Source: Paraneptunicella aestuarii (GTDB taxonomy: Bacteria > Pseudomonadota > Gammaproteobacteria > Enterobacterales > Alteromonadaceae). Taken from it: 64,000 bases of DNA. The position numbers and the translations under genes were made by a program. Shown here one piece after another: positions 58,298-64,000 of the stretch; within the stretch, counting starts at the first letter, position 1; every line of letters begins with the position of its first letter. Below the pieces are notes generated by a model. That model had not been told where the DNA came from. It saw only the letters and a program-made list of their open reading frames with translations, and did no database searches. The stretch lies in the NCBI RefSeq assembly GCF_019900845.1, contig NZ_CP074570.1:1178001-1242000 (forward strand), given 5' to 3'.

Positions 58298-58786
58298 ATG
58301 CAAACCTTTACCCGGACATTAATTAATCTAGATATCCTGAATCAGGATTTGCAGGACATTGAGCACCGGGAAGCTAAACAGATTTCTTCCGAATATCAAA
58401 AGCTATTAGTTCAATATTTAGAAGAGTGTCAAAGTTTGCTGGCTTTGGCTAATTCAATGAATGAGCATGAGTTTTCAGAAATTGTCGCGGCATCGGGCAC
58501 CTGTGATCATATCAGTAGCAAGCGTATGTTAGGTGTTCAGATTAAATTGATGCAGTATGTGTTGGACTTTTATTCTGCCAGTGCAAAAATTAAACAGTTG
58601 CAGGCTAATGAGTTCGATAGCAAGGCCGACAAGCGCCTGGATTTGCTGCAAACCAAAGCGGTAAAAGCGCGATCTCAATTCAAGACGGTTGCTAAAGCGA
58701 TGGGTAAAGTGGATTTGCAGGAATTCGCTCGGATTATGGGGTTGCCTAAAGTGGATTGGAGTTGGGAAGCGCTCGCCGTCAGTTAG
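58298..58786 (+). CDS. Helical hypothetical protein (162 residues)
   Basis: No family is recognised. The 162-residue product is predicted to be almost entirely helical and soluble, with no Cys motif beyond single residues and a C-terminal MGLPKVDWSWEAL. ATG at 58298 follows AGGA; an in-frame TTG 27 bases upstream is less likely. It ends at a palindromic terminator shared with the convergent hydrolase gene. Confidence 0.7.
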   Translation: MQTFTRTLINLDILNQDLQDIEHREAKQISSEYQKLLVQYLEECQSLLALANSMNEHEFSEIVAASGTCDHISSKRMLGVQIKLMQYVLDFYSASAKIKQLQANEFDSKADKRLDLLQTKAVKARSQFKTVAKAMGKVDLQEFARIMGLPKVDWSWEALAVS

Positions 58787-58792
58787 ATAAAT

Positions 58793-58810
58793 AACCCCAT
58801 ATATGGGGTT
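58793..58810. terminator. Perfect palindrome between convergent genes
   Basis: AACCCCATATATGGGGTT is an 18-base perfect palindrome located between the 58298 gene and the minus-strand hydrolase gene. It can serve as a bidirectional terminator, although T runs are short. Confidence 0.65.
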
Positions 58811-58824
58811 AAATCGTTAGAGCG

Positions 58825-59739
58825 TTAGCTGGATTTACGGGCTACTGCGTTAAAACTATCAATCAATTCGTCCCAAATGCTTACGGGAATGGTATGTCCC
58901 ATGCCTTTAATAATCTTAAGCTCTGAATCCGGGATGGCTTCTGCGGTTTTAATGCCGTTAATCACAGGAACCAGTGGGTCGGCATCACCGTGAACAACAA
59001 GGCTGGGAATGTCTAATTGTTGTAATTGAGGTGTTCTGTCGGGAGCTACCATTATCGCGCCAAGTTGACGCATTATTCCCGATGCGCTAACGCCTCGTTG
59101 TAGAGCCGTTAAAATCATATTGCGCATGCGCTCTTCTTCGAAGGGAAAGTGCTTGCCATGTAGAACCTTCCACATCGCTAATGCTTGCTTAATGTATTGT
59201 TCTTGACTTTTTGACCTAGGCCTCAAAACTGTGAATGCCACTTTTAATTTTGGTTTCATCAGCTTTTTGTCACCGGGAGATGACATGATTGAGGTGAGGG
59301 ACAACACGCGATCGGGATGCTGAATTGCCATGATTTGCGCAATCATTCCACCCATTGATACTCCAATGATATGAGCCGCCGGAATATTTAGGCTATCTAG
59401 CAAAGCAACGGCATCATTTGCCATATCATCCAGTAGATATGGTGCGTTGATTGGTGCTTTAAAGTAATGGTGGGTTGCCATATTCAGTAAACCAGGAGTC
59501 GGTTTACTGTGCAGATAATCGCTACGACCAATATCTCTATTGTCGAAGCGGATCACCCAATATCCTTGCGCGGCAAGCTTGCGACAAAAAGCTTCATCCC
59601 AATGCACTAATTGAGTCGCCAGCCCCATGATCAGCAATACTGGCGGGTTGCGCTTGTCGCCAAAACTGTCGGCGGCAATGTGCAATCCGTTACATTGAAA
59701 ACGTTGTTCCGGGTGGTAGATTACATCACTCATCATCAT
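58825..59739 (-). CDS. Alpha/beta hydrolase
   Basis: A 304-residue alpha/beta-fold hydrolase, probably an esterase or lipase-like enzyme. The nucleophile elbow is GVSMGG near residue 128, the acid is in HGDADPLVP and the His in GMGHTIP, so the triad is complete. The oxyanion stretch MGLATQ is near residue 38. Three ATG codons in a row precede it. Even the last overlaps the 3' end of the wax ester synthase gene, so the two genes are translationally coupled. A role in storage lipid turnover or in releasing acyl substrates is therefore likely. Confidence 0.9.
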   Translation of the reverse strand: MMMSDVIYHPEQRFQCNGLHIAADSFGDKRNPPVLLIMGLATQLVHWDEAFCRKLAAQGYWVIRFDNRDIGRSDYLHSKPTPGLLNMATHHYFKAPINAPYLLDDMANDAVALLDSLNIPAAHIIGVSMGGMIAQIMAIQHPDRVLSLTSIMSSPGDKKLMKPKLKVAFTVLRPRSKSQEQYIKQALAMWKVLHGKHFPFEEERMRNMILTALQRGVSASGIMRQLGAIMVAPDRTPQLQQLDIPSLVVHGDADPLVPVINGIKTAEAIPDSELKIIKGMGHTIPVSIWDELIDSFNAVARKSS

Positions 59740-61213
59740 TTATGGGCAGATGTTCTGACAAGTCTTCAGCGATGCTCTTCTGTCGTCCTTTTTCATGTAA
59801 TTTGCTTAGTGCCGCCGCTTCCAGTTCATTAGCCGATTCCCGAATATAGCGGGTGAATTTATCCATATCGGACATGATATTGGTGGCGGATGTCGGGCTG
59901 ATAGACAGCGTGCCATTGTAACTCAGTACCGGGATCATCAAGGCCATGCCGTCAATAATGGGCGCTGTACCCATGTTAACGTGTAGCTTATGCCCAGCCA
60001 TATATAGTGGCACTTGAGGCCCGGGGACATTGGTGATCACCATATTGAAAATTGGCTTATGCTTTTCACTGATATTCGCTCGGCTGTACATGCGTGCTGC
60101 CACACCCGCTAAGCCAAAAGGGATGAGCTCGGCATATTCCACCAAGCTTTTGGCATCAATGGCGTCCTGATACAGCTTACCAATAATGCTGTTTAGATGA
60201 ATTCTGGCGAGGCGTTCCAATGGCGCATCAACATCAGTAGCGAGTTGTACGAACATGGCTGATATTTGATTTCCCATGCTCTGTTTGTCTTCACTGCCGC
60301 GAGTTGAAATAGGAACCATCGCAACCAGTGACTCCTTGGGGAGCTCATCTTTTTCTTGCAAGTATTTGCGTACTGCACCAGCAATAATGCTTAAGACCAC
60401 ATCATTAAGCGTTGTGTCGGGCACAGCTTTACGGATGTGTTTGACTCGTTGTAAATCCAGAATGGCGCTGTTCCAGGTGCGTTCAGCACTAACCGCTTGA
60501 TTAAAACGAGTGCGTGGCGCACTAAATGGTAAGGTTGGCATATCAATGCCATAGACTTTTGATAAATACCCGGTTTTAAGCGTGGCTTTACCCGTATCCC
60601 ACAATAAGCCTGGCAGTTTGGTACTGCGGCTCATCAGGTTTAGCGCGCTCTTGGTCAGCAGATTCAAGGTGCTGGGCATCTCTTCTTCATATTGCTGTGC
60701 TGATGGATTTGGCGCTTTGACTTTTCTTGGTTTTGGCGACAAGTCATACAACATACTCATCATGGCTTCCCCCGATTTGCCATCGAAAGCAGCATGGTGA
60801 ACACGGCTGATCAGTGCCACTGAACCTTTGGGAACCTGGGTAATATCATCAATGCCTTCAACGAAGGTAAAATGCCATAAAGGACGATCCTGATTCAGGT
60901 GCTGGGAAAACATATGTGAGGCTAAATAGCGTAGTTCTTTCCACCCGCCGGGATTAGGCAATGCCGTGCGATGCAGATGAAAGTTAATATCAAAATCCGC
61001 ATCGTTGACCCAGTAAGGCCGGTCGATATTTAAGGGCGAAAATGCCAGCTTTTGTGTTAGCCGTTCAACCAGATGGATGCGTTCTTCAATAAAGGATTTG
61101 AATTCTTCAAACTGCAGGGTGCCTTCGATTATTGCCACACTGCCGATATGCATGGGAACCTTGTTGGTTTCCAGAAATAGAAAAGATGCGTCTAACCCTG
61201 ATAACGCTTGCAT
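59726..61213 (-). CDS. Wax ester synthase/diacylglycerol acyltransferase
   Basis: A bifunctional WS/DGAT of 495 residues that esterifies fatty alcohols or diacylglycerol with acyl-CoA to make storage lipid at the membrane surface. The condensing motif HHAAFDG lies near residue 138, and the C-terminal DUF1298 part contains NVPGPQVPLY near 395. Length is typical (about 460-500). Such genes are common in hydrocarbon-using marine bacteria such as Marinobacter and Alcanivorax. It heads a two-gene operon with the hydrolase. Confidence 0.93.
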   Translation of the reverse strand: MQALSGLDASFLFLETNKVPMHIGSVAIIEGTLQFEEFKSFIEERIHLVERLTQKLAFSPLNIDRPYWVNDADFDINFHLHRTALPNPGGWKELRYLASHMFSQHLNQDRPLWHFTFVEGIDDITQVPKGSVALISRVHHAAFDGKSGEAMMSMLYDLSPKPRKVKAPNPSAQQYEEEMPSTLNLLTKSALNLMSRSTKLPGLLWDTGKATLKTGYLSKVYGIDMPTLPFSAPRTRFNQAVSAERTWNSAILDLQRVKHIRKAVPDTTLNDVVLSIIAGAVRKYLQEKDELPKESLVAMVPISTRGSEDKQSMGNQISAMFVQLATDVDAPLERLARIHLNSIIGKLYQDAIDAKSLVEYAELIPFGLAGVAARMYSRANISEKHKPIFNMVITNVPGPQVPLYMAGHKLHVNMGTAPIIDGMALMIPVLSYNGTLSISPTSATNIMSDMDKFTRYIRESANELEAAALSKLHEKGRQKSIAEDLSEHLPINDDE

Positions 61214-61333
61214 CTACAAATGCCTCTAGTTCAGGTAATAGTGAAGTTCTTTATACTAGGACGCTTGATTCTGATACTCAATAAGGTTGCGCAAATTATT
61301 CTGATTTATACGCTCTTGATCTAAGTCCTTGAT

Positions 61334-62113
61334 TTAAAGCCCTGATTTAATACAACCATTGGCCAAATTAAGTATTTGATCTTTAACGAAGTGGTTGATG
61401 GGGAGATAACCTTCCAGATAAGTGAGCATCGCGATGGCTGAATCAGGACTGTTTTCATAACCCGCACAGAAGGTTGGGAGCTGTGTCGCCAGATCAGGGT
61501 AGCGTGACTCAATATTTTTCAACGACAGCTTTTGTTGGCGAAGTTCTTCTGAACTTGCTTTCTCTTGCTGCCACAACTGAATTAAAGACAGCAAATGTTG
61601 CAGCGCATTTTGCTGGATGTTGGTAAAGGCGAGGTACTTCTCACCGCGAGCAAAACGGCGTAAACCAATAATAATATTGGTGAGCAATTCCCCAACTAAA
61701 GGCGCTGGCGCTGAGGTTTCGCAGTTCTGGTCGAAAAACGGCATGTTAGTTGAAGAATACTCTTCATTTTGCCAGACCACTGGAAAATGGTTGGGGGCTG
61801 GGCCCGGTTGTAGTTGTTCGTCTCCATGCAGATAAAGCTCGCAGAAAATACCATCGGAAAACAATAGCCTATGGCCATTTTGGTTACGGCGGTAAGAATA
61901 GGCGATATGTTGAACTTCACTTAACCAGGACAAATTATCAAGCAGCGAATACTTTTTGTCTGCGGCAACGATGCCGTGCAGCACCATAATTTCGTCCTGT
62001 TTTGCAGGAGATGAAATCAAGGCTGGGGAATATAGCTTCAAGGCTTGGGGTAATTCGGCAAACCGCTGAACAATTTGAGTAAAACGGTTGTCCTGCAAAT
62101 TGTGTTGAATCAT
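61334..62113 (-). CDS. Degenerate paralogue of the 46498 nucleotidyltransferase
   Basis: A 259-residue protein that aligns along its whole length with the nucleotidyltransferase at 46498. For example, VGELLTNIIIGLRRFARGEK matches LGELLTNLYVGLCRYQRGEK, LLFSDGIFCEL matches LLYEDGVFCEF, and YENSPDSA matches YDKSPESA. The catalytic GS and DxD residues are replaced (the region reads SPALISSPAK and IMVLHGIV), so transferase activity is not expected. It may bind the same ligand or partner as a regulator. The ATG at 62113 is preferred over a TTG 12 bases upstream. Operator site C lies 102 bases upstream. Confidence 0.8.
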   Translation of the reverse strand: MIQHNLQDNRFTQIVQRFAELPQALKLYSPALISSPAKQDEIMVLHGIVAADKKYSLLDNLSWLSEVQHIAYSYRRNQNGHRLLFSDGIFCELYLHGDEQLQPGPAPNHFPVVWQNEEYSSTNMPFFDQNCETSAPAPLVGELLTNIIIGLRRFARGEKYLAFTNIQQNALQHLLSLIQLWQQEKASSEELRQQKLSLKNIESRYPDLATQLPTFCAGYENSPDSAIAMLTYLEGYLPINHFVKDQILNLANGCIKSGL

Positions 62114-62215
62114 AGCGTTAACCAACTTCCTGATTGCGAAAAGTAGGGACGAGGGCAGTCAATGCCCCCTGATTGCCTAGCTTTTTATCGCACGGAAGTT
62201 GCGCTGACAATGAAA

Positions 62216-62229
62216 CGCATACGTATTCA
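62216..62229. promoter_or_regulatory. Shared operator candidate, site C (degenerate paralogue)
   Basis: CGCATACGTATTCA matches site B in 13 of 14 bases. The only gene it can control is the minus-strand paralogue at 61334-62113, because the DUF454 gene on the other side ends toward it. Confidence 0.55.
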
Positions 62230-62307
62230 TAATAATTAGTCAAAAGGAAAGAATGGAAAACCCTTGCCAATTAAGGTGTGTATGCATTTAACCGAATGAA
62301 TTCCTTA

Positions 62308-62679
62308 TTATTCTTGCATACATTCAGAACAGGTTTTTAATCGCGCTACAGAAACCAATCCAATCAGCAGCAATAAAGCGGTTCCGAATTGCGGCCAACC
62401 TGCTGGAACGGCAAAGGCCAGAGAGCTACCGCCAAATAACACAATCATGGAGATAGCGGTTATTTTGGTTTTGGGAGAGACACAGCGATTTTGTTCCCAA
62501 CGCTTTAGCATGGAACCAAAGAGCTGCGTGTTGTGTAACCATTGATGCAAACGTGGTGAAGACTTGGCAAAACAACCCGCAGCTAATAGTACAAATGGTG
62601 TAGTAGGCAGTACCGGCAGGAAAATGCCAAGAAATCCAATGGAGAGTAGCAAGAACCCCATAGCACTAAGTAAATACAT
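62308..62679 (-). CDS. DUF454 (YbaN-type) inner membrane protein
   Basis: A 123-residue membrane protein of the DUF454/YbaN family. The signature PVLPTTPFVLLAAGCFAKSSPR lies over residues 22-43, with three to four hydrophobic segments in all. The C terminus carries a CSEC pair. Function is not established. AAGGA precedes the ATG. Confidence 0.9.
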   Translation of the reverse strand: MYLLSAMGFLLLSIGFLGIFLPVLPTTPFVLLAAGCFAKSSPRLHQWLHNTQLFGSMLKRWEQNRCVSPKTKITAISMIVLFGGSSLAFAVPAGWPQFGTALLLLIGLVSVARLKTCSECMQE

Positions 62680-63192
62680 ATAATTTCCTTCTTATAAGCA
62701 ACTTCATTCACTCTTTTACCCTAAATGACAATCACTTCTGATGATGGGTAAATCGGTTACACGGACAATTTTCAGCAATGTGCTAACTTAATTGTAGCGT
62801 AAGTTAAGGAAAGGTGAATCTTCAGGCTGGAATTGATTTTACCCTTGACTCACTGAAGTTTGAAAACCTGCGTTATAAGCAAGTGTAAAAATACAGATAC
62901 AGTGTTTATTGATGGCTTGCGCAGCGGTCACGATATTGAAATTTGCAGCGAATAGCATCAAACATGTTGAGTTATGTTGATAAAATTTCAGTTATTGACG
63001 TTCTTTAGAGCGCGGTATAAAAAAATTGAATGGAATTTCCTATTCCTATAAACACTTTTTATGGTCGCTATAACGAAATGAAAGCCGATGCCAATTTTAA
63101 TTTGCCTGGGTTTTCCTTATACTTCGCACCCTAAAATTTCTAGATCCGCATAACAGATGGTTATGCACCGATTAACCAAGAGGAACATTGCA
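62680..63192. other. Intergenic region before acnB
   Basis: A 513-base gap between the divergent DUF454 and acnB genes with no supported frame. Possible promoter parts are TTGACG (62995) with TATAAA (63016), at a short 15-base spacing, and a TATACT (63118) closer to acnB. Neither can be confirmed by eye. Confidence 0.4.
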
Positions 63193-64000
63193 GTGTTAGA
63201 AGCTTATCGTAAACACGTAGAAGAGCGTGCTGCGGAGGGGATCCCGCCCAAGCCACTCAGCGCAGAACAGGTTGCTGATCTGGTTGAGTTGCTGAAAGCT
63301 CCACCAGCAGGCGAAGAAGATTTTCTGTTGGAATTATTGTCTGACCGTGTACCTCCGGGCGTAGACGAAGCCGCTTATGTAAAAGCTGGATTTTTGACTG
63401 CAATCACCAAAGGTGAAGCGACGTCTCCAGTTGTTTCTAAAGAAGCTGCGGTTCAGCTTCTGGGTAATATGCACGGTGGCTACAACATCGCCACTTTGAT
63501 CGAATTGCTTGATGATGCCGATTTGGCTGAATTGGCAGCAGAAGAGTTGAAACACACTCTGTTGATGTTCGATTCTTTCCATGATGTTGAAGATAAAATG
63601 AAAGCGGGCAACAGCTACGCGAAAGACGTTATCGAATCATGGGCAGACGGCGAGTGGTTCACTAGCCGTCCTGAAATCCCTGAAAAGATTACTGCCACTG
63701 TATTTAAAGTGACAGGCGAAACCAACACTGACGATTTGTCTCCTGCTCCTGATGCATGGTCTCGCCCTGACATCCCGCTACATGCTCGTGCAATGTACAA
63801 GATGACTCGTGACGGTTTGACGCCTGAAACTCATGGTGAAGTGGGTCCTCTAGCTCAAATCGAAGAAGTGAAAGCAAAAGGCCATCCTGTTGCATTCGTG
63901 GGTGACGTTGTAGGTACGGGTTCTTCTCGTAAATCAGCGACTAACTCTGTGTTGTGGTTCTTCGGCGACGATTTGCCGGGCGTTCCTAACAAGCGTGGTG
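63193..64000 (+). CDS. acnB: Aconitate hydratase B, N-terminal part (3' end outside window)
   Basis: AcnB isomerises citrate to isocitrate in the TCA cycle. About 269 of some 865 residues lie in the window. The N-terminal HEAT-like domain starts LEAYRKHVEERAAEGIPPKP and includes FLLELLSDRVPPGVDEAAYVKAGF in near identity to E. coli AcnB. The swivel domain begins at TGETNTDDLSPAPDAWSRPD, and GTGSSRKSATNS is near the window end. Start is a GTG at 63193. The Fe-S ligands lie beyond the window. Identification is firm. Confidence 0.97.
   Translation, partial: MLEAYRKHVEERAAEGIPPKPLSAEQVADLVELLKAPPAGEEDFLLELLSDRVPPGVDEAAYVKAGFLTAITKGEATSPVVSKEAAVQLLGNMHGGYNIATLIELLDDADLAELAAEELKHTLLMFDSFHDVEDKMKAGNSYAKDVIESWADGEWFTSRPEIPEKITATVFKVTGETNTDDLSPAPDAWSRPDIPLHARAMYKMTRDGLTPETHGEVGPLAQIEEVKAKGHPVAFVGDVVGTGSSRKSATNSVLWFFGDDLPGVPNKRG

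Noticed and set aside
1..64000. tRNA, rRNA, insertion sequence or prophage
   Set aside because: No cloverleaf, rRNA segment, transposase, integrase or phage structural gene could be supported on either strand by eye.

Overview
The window reads as chromosome of a marine-type gammaproteobacterium, most likely from the Alteromonadales. The reasons are the order cdsA-dxr-rseP-bamA-skp-lpxD-fabZ-lpxA-lpxB-rnhB-dnaE-accA-tilS, a large TonB-dependent receptor, a DUF5916 outer-membrane protein, several chemoreceptors and an AcnB aconitase. Species cannot be fixed from the sequence alone. No rRNA, tRNA, CRISPR array, transposase or prophage was seen.

Layout. (1) 1-16573: the envelope, lipid A and housekeeping block, all on the plus strand and tightly packed, starting inside cdsA. 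(2) 16642-27568: a diguanylate cyclase, a Kef-type antiporter, an HD phosphohydrolase, a nucleoside hydrolase, a TonB-dependent receptor and a DUF5916 protein. The gaps here carry small dispersed palindromes. (3) 28048-43858: thirteen plus-strand genes, mostly overlapping by 4-11 bases, which I read as a biosynthetic cluster for a C7-cyclitol (pseudo-sugar) compound. (4) 44063-49279: a small unknown gene, a GH13 alpha-amylase lipoprotein, a nucleotidyltransferase-fold protein and small membrane or secreted proteins in AT-rich DNA. (5) 49558-54410: two convergent chemoreceptors, one with five tandem PAS domains. (6) 55067-62679: a FabH-like synthase, a YeeN-type YebC protein, an RRM protein, a truncated repeat protein, a hydrolase plus wax ester synthase/DGAT pair, a degenerate paralogue of the nucleotidyltransferase and a DUF454 protein. 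(7) 63193-64000: the first part of acnB.

The candidate system. The last gene of region 3 encodes a sugar phosphate cyclase of the class that closes sedoheptulose 7-phosphate into valiolone-type cyclitols, as AcbC does for acarbose and ValA for validamycin. The other genes supply the steps such a pathway needs: a ROK kinase, a maltokinase-like kinase, a GlgC-like nucleotidyltransferase, a class III aminotransferase, a GlgA-like glycosyltransferase, an NAD-dependent GH4-type enzyme, an Fe(II)/2-oxoglutarate dioxygenase, a cupin, a PfkB kinase comparable to the acarbose kinase AcbK, and a two-subunit ABC exporter with a short HlyD-like protein. The kinase, nucleotidyltransferase and glycosyltransferase resemble glycogen-pathway enzymes, and the only housekeeping-type shikimate cyclase signature is absent.

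An exact 14-base near-palindrome lies upstream of this cluster (27959) and, inverted, between the amylase and the nucleotidyltransferase (46394). A 13/14 copy lies upstream of the degenerate nucleotidyltransferase paralogue (62216). This suggests that one regulator controls all three loci. The product, its stereochemistry and its biological target are inference; no homology search was available.
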